13,670 bases of DNA from Saprospiraceae bacterium (GCA_016717145.1 JADKGD010000036.1:1-13670); one strand, 5' to 3'; positions 1 through 7,542 are shown, counted from the stretch's first letter. Notes: generated from the letters alone by a model not told the origin. Numbers and translations are program-made.

Positions 1-59
1 TGACCATAAATTATGAAAATTTGATCAGGGTAAAAGAAAAGAGTGACAAAATAAGGAGT

Positions 60-82
60 AAGAGGAGACATCTCCTCTTTTT
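60..82 (+). terminator. Possible Rho-independent terminator hairpin
   Basis: Positions 60-68 (AAGAGGAGA) and 71-79 (TCTCCTCTT) are perfect inverted copies separated by CA. The right arm runs into a T tract ending at 82. A GC-containing stem followed by Ts on the plus strand fits an intrinsic terminator for a gene ending left of the window. No such gene is visible in the first 60 bases, which have stops in the plus frames. On the minus strand the same bases fall inside a short ATG-initiated frame (85 down to 11) that would read as a basic-hydrophobic signal-like peptide, so the hairpin could instead be coding. Confidence 0.35.
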
Positions 83-85
83 CAT

Positions 86-561
86 TATTCAATGCTTGCT
101 TGATTCCTATTACAAATAAATATGCAGGGAGTATAAAAACATTAATATTCTCTTTTACAAGAGCAAAAATGGATATCAGACAAAGAATTCAGGATGAAAT
201 AAATGAAAGAAAAACTACCGTTATTAGCTCAACAATACTTAAGATTTGTATTTTAAATAAATTAATCATATTACATTTTTGATTTAGCATTTTAATGGTT
301 ACACGAGTACAAATTTATATAATGCTTTCATAAACAAATATAAATATTAATGATTATCGTGAAATTCCTAAGAAATTCTGTATATTTACTTTAGTTTTGT
401 ACAGGTATTTGGCGCCATTTATCAATAAGAATCATTGTGTGCCATCTCTTCAAAGGCTTTAAAAAAAATAGGCCATATTGCGTTTCATGAATTAGCGTAT
501 AAACGCATAAGCCCATTTTAGTTGATTCAGATTTTTTCATTTGTAAATTAAATCGGATGAT
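86..561. other. AT-rich stretch without a convincing gene
   Basis: No frame here has a recognisable protein or a good start. A 60-codon plus frame at 100-282 and a minus frame covering roughly 290 to 1 with one internal TGA are both open. The minus frame is rich in I, L, F and V and could be the remnant of a small membrane protein, but AT-rich DNA gives such frames by chance. An 8-mer at 536-543 (TTCATTTG) matches the Bacteroidota -7 element TAnnTTTG at all but one position, yet I see no -33 partner at the right distance. Confidence 0.3.
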
Positions 562-1700
562 ATGAAAAACTTAATTCATTTTTTAATTTCGACATTGCTA
601 ATTGTTACGTACACTTTCCATTCCAATGCCCAGCCCACTAAACTATGCCGCACTCCGTTGAGCGTCTTTTTGTTGGCATGAACGGATTGGAGCTTCATGG
701 GCTCGTACCACTTGCGAAACTACGGTTATGAGTGCCAGTACGGAATTGCAGATATTCAAAATTCACCAGAAATACGTTGGATGGATTAGGGGTTTTGAAA
801 GATTGTTATCAATTTGATACGCGAGAGTTGACCTCGATTGATCAACCGTATTCCGACCCTTACAAAACGTGGGCAGAAGCAGAAATACACGCCCTTGTCA
901 GGAAATTGCAGGATGTTTTTGCCCGATCAAATGCTGTTTGCGACAATCGGATTACAGTGTCTTCTTTATAGGTGCAGGTTTACATTTGGGAGCCGCTCAG
1001 GCGCATGCATCGTGCCAGCAATGTAGGTCGGCACCGATGCCAATGGCTTTTCAAACTGTGATAAGGAATCATTTAAATACTGCACGGGATGCGTTTGCCA
1101 ATTATCTGCCCTGTGTACCCGGTGTGACATTAAGCCAGTTTGATGCAGTAACGTTAAACAGCTTGAATTCTCTGGTCGCTCATACTGATATTGTTGGGGT
1201 GCAAATGAGTTCTTCTTTGGAATATATCCCTTTCCGATTGTTGCTGCGATTGTGCTGGTGCAACAAAGAAGTCAGGTGGTGTATGCAGCTTGAGGGTAGT
1301 TGGACGCAGGATACGCCAGGCGTAGGTTCTACCGTTTGGGAAATAAAGCGATGGAACTGCCAATGAAAGAGGAGTCGGATACGCCACAGGTAAAGCATAT
1401 CCCAATGGTAATGTATTGCACATCGACTGGCAAACTCATACCGGATATTCAGGTTATTATGGAGGACATTGGACGGGAATTGTAGTTCCGGTACGGGTAT
1501 GTTAGTGTTCAAAACAGGGCGTACTGACAGTCTGAAATCGACTGTGAAGAAGTATTGACAGGACCAGCCGTTTTGTTACAGAGAGCATCATCATAGATAC
1601 TATGGTTGAGCTGTCACAGAAAGAATTAACCAATTATTACACAGGGCCGCTCTCTTCTGTCTTTCGCCGAAAATGCATGGTAGATGACGTAATTAAATAA
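562..1700 (+). pseudogene. Broken gene for an exported protein of unknown family
   Basis: The ATG at 562 opens a clear signal peptide (MKNLIHFLISTLLIVTYTF, then HSNAQP with a plausible signal peptidase I site after NAQ). The frame stops at about 679. Coding-like stretches then continue in changing frames: 'LKDCYQFDTRELTSIDQPYS' near 800-850, 'LFIGAGLHLGAAQAHASCQQ' near 965-1020, 'FQTVIRNHLNTARDAFANYL' near 1050-1110, 'GKAYPNGNVLHIDW' near 1390-1430 followed by a Gly/Tyr-rich run, and a final frame ending 'VFRRKCMVDDVIK' with TAA at 1698-1700. Joined together these would give a protein of about 370 residues. I do not recognise the family. GC content is higher than in the neighbours. The DinB gene follows 15 bases later on the same strand. 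The boundaries of the internal pieces are estimates, and some may be chance frames. Confidence 0.4.
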
Positions 1701-1715
1701 TTAAATATTAATTCT

Positions 1716-2242
1716 ATGACTTTCAATCTTAACAAATCGATAGAAATACTTGAAAGGACACCCTTCGTTCTTGAACAATTAATTAAGGACGTTTCTGATG
1801 AATGGACGCTGAGCAACGAAGGTGCCGATACTTTCAGTCCGTTTGATGTGCTGGGACATTTGATTCATGGCGAAAAAACCGACTGGATTCCGCGATTGAA
1901 TATTATTCTAAGCGAAAACACCGATAAAACTTTTTCACCTTACGACCGCTTTGCACAATTTGAAGAAAGCAAAGGAAAAACAATGAACCACCTTTTGGAG
2001 GAATTTAAACAAATCCGGCAAAAAAATATAGTTTTTCTGAAAAGTAAAAATTTAAGCGAAAAAGATTTTACAAAAACAGGTATTCACCCAAAATTAGGAG
2101 TGGTTACACTTTCCCAACTTTTGGCTACCTGGACTGTTCACGATCTTAGCCACATAGCCCAAATCACCCGTGATGTGTAAGCAATACAGAGATGAAGTAG
2201 GGGCCGTGGATAGAATATATGGGAATATTGACAAGGTATTGA
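1716..2242 (+). CDS. DinB family protein (DinB/YfiT-like four-helix metal-binding fold), C-terminus frameshifted
   Basis: The frame 1716-2180 gives 154 residues with the DinB-superfamily layout: an N-terminal helix ('ILERTPFVLEQLI'), the first metal-ligand histidine in 'DVLGHLIHGE' (His48), and a C-terminal helix 'WTVHDLSHIAQI' carrying His142 and His146. The three histidines are the usual metal triad. Members are small cytoplasmic proteins, some being thiol-dependent transferases; the substrate here is unknown. The frame stops early at 2178. Shifting frame at about 2172 gives 'MCKQYRDEVG', and dropping one G from the GGGG run at 2200-2203 gives 'PWIEYMGILTRY' and a TGA at 2240-2242. 'EVGPW' is the usual ending of this group, so the intended protein is about 175 residues. 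The start at 1716 follows a T/A-rich leader with no Shine-Dalgarno, normal for the phylum. Family call strong; functionality depends on whether the two shifts are real. Confidence 0.85.
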
Positions 2243-2440
2243 GGACTTTGATTTGTACTGTATTTATTCATCATTTTTGATAATCTAAAAGAAAAATTAA
2301 TGTCCTATGTAATTGTCGATGCTATCTTTTGACTTTTCTAAATCTATTTTGAAAAAATAGAATATATGAAAAGGGTATACAAATCAAATATATTTTTTTT
2401 GTGTATAACAAATTGCTTTTTTGTTAAAAAGGATTGAAAC
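2243..2440. other. AT-rich spacer between DinB gene and IS110
   Basis: No gene or family-level signal is visible. The stretch contains long A and T runs (for example 2390-2400) and may include the undefined outer end of the IS110 element. Confidence 0.4.
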
Positions 2441-2604
2441 GGATGTGAAGTTCATCCATGAAATGAGATTAGCGTATGGAATTTCTGCTCTACATACCCC
2501 CGACCCTGAAGGGGAAAGCATAGCTTCAATTGGAAGTATTGCGGTGGGGGCGTTCCTTCAGGAATGAGGGTAGCTGAGGCATTTAAGTATTTGTGCAATT
2601 CCAT
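2441..2604 (-). ncRNA. Candidate IS110-associated guide (bridge/seek) RNA or structured IS end
   Basis: This noncoding segment abuts the transposase stop codon (2605-2607) and is dense with complementary arms. The outer arms are ATGGAATT (2476-2483) and AATTCCAT (2597-2604). Inside them CCCCC (2497-2501) pairs with GGGGG (2546-2550), and ACC (2503-2505) with GGT (2543-2545). GCA/TGC and CTTC/GAAG enclose a five-base loop at 2528-2532, CGTTCC/GGAATG forms a hairpin at 2551-2566, and CCTGAAGG (2505-2512) is exactly complementary to CCTTCAGG (2555-2562), an alternative pairing. A small GGATG/CATCC hairpin lies at 2441-2457. IS110-family elements are known to encode a guide RNA in a noncoding end, downstream of the transposase in the IS1111 group. 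The match is by position and foldability only. GC-rich intergenic repeats containing CCCTGAAGGGG-like cores in this phylum are the main alternative. Confidence 0.3.
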
Positions 2605-3943
2605 CTAACTCACCATAACACCTTGATTATCAATTATTATAAATCCCCTTTTTTCTAGTATTGTTCGTGCTGAATTCATTTTTCTTTCTTCCATTTTGTG
2701 TTTAATTTCATCATTTATCTTTGGATTGTAGGGTTCTTTATTTTTAATCATATTAAATATTATTGTTCCTAACTTTCTAGCTGTAGCTGTGATTGCTGCA
2801 CATCTTCCACTCTTGAATGCTATGCGTTTAAAAACATGGTTAATTCACCATTTTTTTGGTTTCCAATAACATTTGCTGCATCTCTTAATGCAATTGTAAG
2901 TGGATTTAATCCTTTGGGAGTCCTGCTGCTAAGCACTTTACTACCAGATATTTTATTATTTGGTGCCAACCTAAGCCATGAAACAAATGCTTTGCTATCA
3001 TGAAATTTGTCTGTTGATGTTCCTAATTCAGAAACTATTGTCAATATTGTGTTTAACCCAACTCCATTTATTGCAGATAAATCTGTGCCATAAAGTAGGT
3101 AACTCAATTTTTGTATTGGTATTTTTGTCTGCTTTTTACCTCTTATATGTTTTTTTTTTTAGTTCTACTTCGTCAATATTAATTTTCGTATTTTTAATCT
3201 CTGGAGTTTCGTTTAATAATTTCGTTATTTGGTCATCTAGGATATTAATTTTTTCTCGCAGAGTTTCATATAATTCTAAATTATCTTTTAACTCATAAAG
3301 TAATTCTTCATGAAAATTACCTTTTAAAGCATCTTCGACTGTTTCCTTTGTATTTTTTATTCTTGAATCAGCCAATGATGCTAGATTTTTGCCATCTCGC
3401 TCTCCGCTAAGAATTGCTTTAATTATTTTCATCCCAGAAACTCCTGTTATATCTGAAATTACAACATCAAGCCTTAAGTTCATCATTCTTAAACACTTTT
3501 GCATTCTATTCGAATACTTTGCTGCATCACTTACCATAGATTTTCTATGTCTACTTAACTCTCGTACTCTGTATGTAAAATTATCAGGAAGAAAGCAACT
3601 GCTTAATAAACCTAAACTATGTAATTGCTGAAGTTGTCTTGCGTCTTTGACATCAGTTTTTCTAAATCCTTTAGTCTGGCTACCTGGCACTAATAGAACA
3701 TTAAAGTTGTTTCAATTAACAAAACAAAAGGCCTTGCCAATAGCTCCCAGTACTTTCCATGGCAATAGTCTTAATTTTAAATTCATGCAAATAATTGACT
3801 ATCGCAAGATGGTCAGAGTGATACACACCAAATTCTTTAATTTCATTAGCATTTTATCCAACCGCAACGAAATGACTCTTTGAGCCAATATCAATGCCAG
3901 CAGCATTTGGATTCTTTACTTCCATTTCAATTTTCTGTTTCAT
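2605..3943 (-). pseudogene. IS110-family transposase (DEDD transposase plus Transposase_20), frameshifted
   Basis: Reading the minus strand from the ATG at 3943-3941, the N-terminal RuvC-like DEDD domain shows 'GIDIGSKSHFVAVG' (Asp18), 'AMESTGSYW' (Glu) and 'KTDVKDA' (two Asp). A coiled helical linker follows, then the C-terminal domain with 'LSAINGVGLNTILTIVSELG', 'FVSWLRLAPNNKISGSKV' (conserved serine motif) and 'KSGRCAAITATARKLG', ending 'DNQGVMVS' and TAG at 2607-2605. Total length is about 445 codons, in the family range. The frame is interrupted by an in-frame TAA at codon 30 (plus 3854-3856, where a Gln codon CAA is likely), by short homopolymers at plus 3726-3729 (A4, expected 5) and 3710-3712 (T3, expected 4), by an 11-T run at 3150-3160, and by an A5 run at 2830-2834 (expected 6). 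Each shift restores the family sequence. The enzyme normally recombines DNA under guidance of an element-encoded RNA. As written here it would not be made. Confidence 0.9.
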
Positions 3944-4394
3944 TGATAAATTTTTAAACATTAGGAAAAATGTAAGAAAAGAATGTATTATTCAACTTGA
4001 AATATTCCATGCGGGGTTCAATAAAATTGACCACCAATAATTTCTAAAAAGGCCTTGCATACACAGGGCTGTTTACATTCCAACCACAATTTGTTTGGGG
4101 ATATCATCACCATTTTGCACATAGGCTTTTTTCTTACGCTACCAAAGTTAGATGGAAATTTCTTTATTTCTACTAATAACCTCCAATTTGTTATACACAC
4201 TTTTTTTGATTTATGAATTTTGGGTAGTCAGAAATATTTATCTTTAAAAATTATTAAACACGAGTTTTAACCAAATATTAGTCAAAAGAGTTTGCCAAAT
4301 TTAAAACTGAAATCTTTGCGATGGGTAGTCAGCAACCTGCATCGCCTATGTCTGACCGGTATTGGCAATTTTAGAGCCACTAGTAAAACTATAT
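3944..4394. other. Noncoding region upstream of the IS110 transposase and of the cupin gene
   Basis: This holds the leader of the minus-strand transposase and the upstream region of the plus-strand cupin gene. A 60-codon minus frame (4018-4200) is open but resembles nothing I know. An 11-base direct repeat TGGGTAGTCAG occurs at 4221-4231 and 4322-4332. The second copy lies in a hairpin: GCGATG (4318-4323) pairs with CATCGC (4340-4345), with GGT (4324-4326) able to pair with ACC (4335-4337). One end of the IS element must fall in this stretch. Confidence 0.35.
4318..4345 (+). promoter_or_regulatory. Hairpin upstream of the cupin gene
   Basis: GCGATG at 4318-4323 and CATCGC at 4340-4345 are perfect inverted copies. 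The stem can be extended inward by GGT/ACC across a two-base TG bulge, leaving a loop of about eight bases. It contains one copy of the TGGGTAGTCAG repeat also found at 4221. It lies about 50 bases before the cupin start. It could be a regulator site, a 5'-UTR structure, or part of an IS110 end. Confidence 0.3.
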
Positions 4395-4733
4395 ATGAGT
4401 AACATTTCATTTCAGACCATCAACTGGGATAATATTTTAAAAACAGATCATCCGGGAGAATCAGGGACATCATTTTGGCAGACTTTACAATTTGACAAAT
4501 TTCGTGTCCGAATAGTTGAATATTCAGCAGGTTATTTAGCGGACCACTGGTGTCAAAAAGGACATATTGTTCATTGTTTGGAAGGAGAATTTAAAAGTGA
4601 ACTTGAAAATGAAGAATTATTTTCTATGACCAAAGGAATGACTTACATAGTGTCAGACAATATGAGTTCACATCGTTCTATTTCCGAAAACGGCGTAAAA
4701 CTATTAATCATTGATGGAGAATTTTTGAAATAA
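4395..4733 (+). CDS. DHCW motif cupin fold protein
   Basis: One of only two intact genes here; 112 residues. It opens 'MSNISFQTINWDNI'. The core cupin strands carry 'SAGYLADHWCQKGHIVHCLE' with Asp50, His51, Trp52, Cys53, His57 and His60, the signature that gives this small single-domain cupin family its name. A second cupin strand has 'SSHRSI' (His93), and the protein ends 'LLIIDGEFLK'. Such proteins are cytoplasmic beta-barrels with a likely metal site; no reaction is established. The frame is open from 4362, but the ATG at 4395 gives the normal family N-terminus, so the earlier residues are taken as leader. The broken AraC-type regulator begins within about 60-145 bases downstream on the same strand, which suggests co-transcription. 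Confidence 0.88.
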   Translation: MSNISFQTINWDNILKTDHPGESGTSFWQTLQFDKFRVRIVEYSAGYLADHWCQKGHIVHCLEGEFKSELENEELFSMTKGMTYIVSDNMSSHRSISENGVKLLIIDGEFLK

Positions 4734-4790
4734 AATTAAGATGAAATCTATAGGACTTATAGATAGATTGCCCGGCAAAAGATTTAATTT

Positions 4791-5807
4791 ATGTTATCAA
4801 TTGATGAACAGAATAGTCGGACTAACTTTAGGTGGCGTACATTCTTGCCAAAACTAACTTTCAAACCACATGTAAAAATGTATAAAAGTGTTCCTTCTGA
4901 TTTAAAGAAAATTATTCTTAATGCTGACCTTTTCACACTTCACAAAAGCGGCAATAGCAATAGCAATTTTGGCATGGACAATACTTCTGAGCTTTTAGAC
5001 GAAGGTTTCGGGTTATATTCAACCACTGACCTGAAAAAAAATATCGGACCTATAAAGACACAATATTTCAGAATTTCACTTACCAGAAACGGACATGCCA
5101 CATTTGACATAGGACTTGAAAAAATACGACACCCAACGCAACAGTATTTTATTCGGTATACCCGGCCAGATTTTTTCGCTTCATCATTTTAGCGATGACT
5201 TCCTTGCTTCCTATATGCTTTTCACAGAAAAGTTTAGTAACTATGTAATGCTGAAATATAACCGCAAGCAACAATTTCATTTTCTGTCTTACTCTGGTTT
5301 ACAGAGTTTTCTGCTTGATAATAATACTGCCAATGAAATTGAGCAAATCATATTCAAAATCAACGATGAAGTAAAAGAGCATAAAACAGATGCAAGTGAA
5401 ATGATTAAACTTTTATACATCAGATTATTTTACTTGCCAACCGTAATTACGGAACTGTTTCACTTGCTAATCAAACCACACCGAACCCACATCAGGTATT
5501 ATACAACCACTTCCTGAAATCTGTTGGCCAATATTATTTGACAATGAGAAAAGTTTCATCTTATGCTGATATGCTTCATGTTTCACCTGACCACCTAAAC
5601 CGGGCAATAAAATCCTGTTCAGACAAAACAGCTCATGAACACATTGACGAAATGCTTCTGATGGAAGCAAAAGCATATTTACTGCACACTACGATGACCA
5701 TTGCTGAAATTGCATATCAGCTTGAATTCTCAGACCCTTCTCACTTTAATCGTTTTTTTAAAAAATATTGTAGTTTAACACCCGTTGATTTTCGTAACCA
5801 ATCGTAA
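4791..5807 (+). pseudogene. AraC family transcriptional regulator, two frameshifts
   Basis: The N-terminal sensing part reads 'LKKIILNADLFTLHKSGN', 'LLDEGFGLYSTTDLKKNIGP' and 'KTQYFRISLTRNGHATFDIG'. After a one-base surplus in the A6 run at 5119-5124 the frame continues 'RNSILFGIPGQIFSLHHFSD' and 'ASYMLFTEKF'. A second one-base break near 5463-5470 restores 'NPHQVLYNHFLKSV', followed by the C-terminal HTH_18 DNA-binding domain: 'YADMLHVSPDHLNRAIKS' (first HTH) and 'SIAEIAYQLEFSDPSHFNRFFK'-like second HTH (5700-5770, with TIAEIAYQ), then 'LTPVDFRNQS' and the stop at 5805-5807. The start is uncertain: ATG at 4791 adds about 29 residues unlike the family, and ATG at 4878 ('MYKSVPSDLKK') fits better. 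Regulators of this type bind DNA at target promoters and usually respond to a small ligand. The downstream ester-cyclase-like gene and the upstream cupin are the obvious candidate targets. Confidence 0.85.
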
Positions 5808-5841
5808 ACTGATCATTCAAAGTCGGTTTTGTACTATGTAA

Positions 5842-5879
5842 TTGAATGGGTTTAAATGCATTTTTGCATGATAATTCAA
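5842..5879. promoter_or_regulatory. Nested inverted repeat, candidate operator or leader hairpin
   Basis: Between the regulator stop (5807) and the ester-cyclase start (5907), inner arms ATGCA (5856-5860) and TGCAT (5865-5869) flank TTTT. Outer arms TTGAAT (5842-5847) and ATTCAA (5874-5879) are also complementary, so two dyads share nearly one centre. No T tract follows, which argues against a terminator. AraC-type proteins often bind direct repeats rather than palindromes, so the assignment is tentative. Confidence 0.35.
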
Positions 5880-5906
5880 ACATTCAGTAACTAAAATTAA
5901 AAAATA

Positions 5907-6317
5907 ATGACAACAAATCTGAACAAAACACTTGTTCGAAGAGGATACAAAGAGTTTATTGAAAACGGAAACATGGACACATTCAACGAAATTTTTGCGG
6001 TTGATTTTGTAAACCACACTGCACCTGCGGGTTCACCAAAAAATCGGGATGGAGTAGTTTATTTCTTCAATCATCTTCTGAAACCTGCTTTTCCCGACCT
6101 GACAGTAGAAATACACGACATGGTGGCTGAAGGTGATAAAGTAACCACACGAAAGTCATTTCATGCCACACACATGGGCGATTTTTTTGGTATAAATCCA
6201 ACAAATAAAAAAGTAATGATGGAAGTCATTGACATCATCGAACTGAGAAACGGAAAATACATCGGCCATTGGGGATTACTTGACCTGCATGGTTTGATGA
6301 CACAACTTAAAACATGA
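5907..6317 (+). CDS. Ester cyclase / SnoaL-like polyketide cyclase family protein
   Basis: An intact 136-residue gene. The SnoaL-like (NTF2 superfamily) cone fold is indicated by 'VRRGYKEFIENGNMDTFNEI' (helix 1), 'FVNHTAP' (Asn36-His37, a usual pocket residue pair), 'FPDLTVEIHDMVAEGDKVTT' (strands with the typical 'GDKV'), 'HATHMGDFFGINPTNKKV' (the family's G-F-x-G-I-x-P-T motif) and 'GKYIGHWGLLDLHGLM'. Family members are small cytoplasmic enzymes or binding proteins; SnoaL closes a ring in polyketide synthesis, but most bacterial relatives have no known substrate. The ATG at 5907 follows an A-rich leader without a Shine-Dalgarno sequence. It lies 99 bases after the AraC-type regulator on the same strand, with a nested inverted repeat in the gap, which suggests it is regulated separately or by that protein. 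Confidence 0.88.
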   Translation: MTTNLNKTLVRRGYKEFIENGNMDTFNEIFAVDFVNHTAPAGSPKNRDGVVYFFNHLLKPAFPDLTVEIHDMVAEGDKVTTRKSFHATHMGDFFGINPTNKKVMMEVIDIIELRNGKYIGHWGLLDLHGLMTQLKT

Positions 6318-6531
6318 TATTACAAATTCTAGCCTAAGATTTTATCGATTTGTTTTTAGTCGTGCGATGACATCATTGGAGAAAACCCGCATAAACGCAG
6401 AAGCAATTTTACCACTTGAAGCTCTACTGTACTGGACCCCTCTGGATAGGTTTATCAGACCTGTTCCTCCCGACATTTTGATTGTTATAAATATGGCCAC
6501 CACCATCGCCTGTTTTAGAGTAAAATAAACA
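6318..6531. other. Convergent intergenic region open on both strands
   Basis: Between the ends of two converging genes, one plus frame (ATG 6367, stop 6526-6528, 53 residues, containing 'LPLEALLYWTPLDRFIRPVP') and one minus frame (stop near 6342, containing 'MSGGTGLINLSRGVQY' and ending 'VIARLKTNR') are both free of stops. Base composition is less AT-rich than in true spacers here. I recognise neither protein. It may be a gene fragment; the strand cannot be decided. No terminator hairpin with a T tract is visible for either neighbour. Confidence 0.25.
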
Positions 6532-7520
6532 TCAATAAGAAATGGTCTCTCCCAAACCGGCAAATACAAAGTCATTGCCGGAGTTGTCTTTTAAGATTTT
6601 AAAAGCAAGATGTCCGGTACAATGCGACGGAGCTACGCGATGTACTTTTAAGTCATTTTGCAGTGTATTGACTATCTGAATGGTTTGTGCCCTGTCAAAA
6701 GGCAGCATGTGAAAACCTCCATATACCATCTCCAGTTTATCTTTTGTAAAACTCTGCGTTTGTTTTACAATATTTTCCACTCCTGTGTGTGAACAGCCGA
6801 CTATCAAAATTTGTCCGCGATCCGTTTTCATCGATAAGGAGAGTTCGGGAAGATGGGTGTTTTTGCACGCATCTGAATTATGTTCAAACTGTCCGTCCAC
6901 AAAATTTTTCCCGGGGTAACAGGAAAAATAACCCATAAACAGTGAACTTGTAGCAATTAATTGCAGTCCGGGCAATATTTCTTTGGATGTTTTCACGTAC
7001 TCGATATCGGCGTTCCAGAATCGGCCTGATTGTTTTATGGTAAATTTTGTACTGCCTCCTCCAAAATACTGCATGTGAACCGGTAAAGAATCTTTTACCT
7101 GTGTTTCCTGTCCGGTGGCATCAAAAAGGTACCGGTGCACCCCAAAAAAATATCATAAGGAAAATAGATTTTCACTTTAGGATTTATCTGCAATAAATAA
7201 TCAATGCCATTGATATGGTCAAAATGCCCATGTGAAACCACCACGATGTCAACCTTTGAAAGATCAATACCAAGCTTCCCGGTATTCATTTTAAAAATGT
7301 CCGCATTACTTCCTGCATCAAACAAAATGGTTTTACCCTTATATTTGGTAATGCATGAAAATCCAAAGTCTTTGGTCAAACCATTTTCTTTACCAAATGC
7401 ATCATACAAGTTGATAATCGTACCTTCTTTTACTTCGGCACTATTTTTTTGTGAAAAAAGCGGACTTGATATCATGAGTACCGCCAAAAATAGAACATCT
7501 TTTATTTTTATCATGGTCAT
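6532..7520 (-). pseudogene. Exported MBL-fold metallo-hydrolase (COG1237 type), one frameshift
   Basis: Read on the minus strand from ATG 7520 (or 7514). An N-terminal signal peptide ('IKDVLFLAVLMISSPLFSQ') has a likely cleavage after FSQ, placing the product outside the cytoplasmic membrane. The metallo-beta-lactamase fold follows: 'GKTILFDAGSNADIF' and then 'VVVSHGHFDHING', which carries the metal-binding H-x-H-x-D-H (His97, His99, Asp101, His102). Later parts have 'ILIVGCSHTGVENIV', 'MVYGGFHML' and 'RVAPSHCTGHLAFK'. The CSHTG / GGFHM / PSHCTG set is typical of the COG1237 group, which includes proteins annotated as dihydropterin-type aminobenzene-5'-phosphate synthases; the actual substrate here is unknown. 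The frame breaks at a run of seven A (plus 7144-7150). Eight would join '..IYFPYDIF' to 'FGVHRYLFDATGQ' and give about 330 residues ending 'VFAGLGETISY'. One homopolymer base decides whether the gene is intact. Confidence 0.88.
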
Positions 7521-7542
7521 TGCCCGTTAGGGACTTTTTAGG

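Larger units (their letters stand above)
2441..3943 (-). mobile_element. IS110-family insertion sequence (ends not defined)
   Basis: The element is defined by its transposase (2605-3943, minus strand) plus the structured noncoding flank downstream of it. IS110 elements lack conventional terminal inverted repeats and usually make no target duplication, so the outer borders cannot be read from sequence alone. The true ends probably lie between 2243 and 2476 on one side and between 3944 and about 4390 on the other. The element sits in the intergenic space between the DinB gene and the cupin gene, and no recognisable gene is split by it. Confidence 0.75.

Noticed and set aside
1154..1512. Two minus-strand frames of 89 and 110 codons
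   Set aside because: They overlap the exported-protein relic on the plus strand, have no recognisable family, and are rich in His, Ser and Arg as expected from antisense translation of coding DNA.
2640..2760. CRISPR-like or tandem repeats
   Set aside because: The AT-rich look comes from codon use in the transposase C-terminus; no repeated unit with regular spacers is present here or elsewhere in the window.
2978..3298. Plus-strand 106-codon frame over the transposase
   Set aside because: Antisense shadow of the IS110 transposase; the minus strand carries clear family motifs.
3389..3883. Plus-strand frames of 80 and 78 codons
   Set aside because: Antisense to the DEDD domain of the IS110 transposase.
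4018..4200. Minus-strand 60-codon frame upstream of the transposase
   Set aside because: Cys- and Lys-rich with no family resemblance and no start context; more likely noncoding IS flank.
7204..7530. Plus-strand 108-codon frame
   Set aside because: Antisense to the MBL-fold hydrolase N-terminus, whose minus-strand motifs (signal peptide, HGHFDH) are unambiguous.
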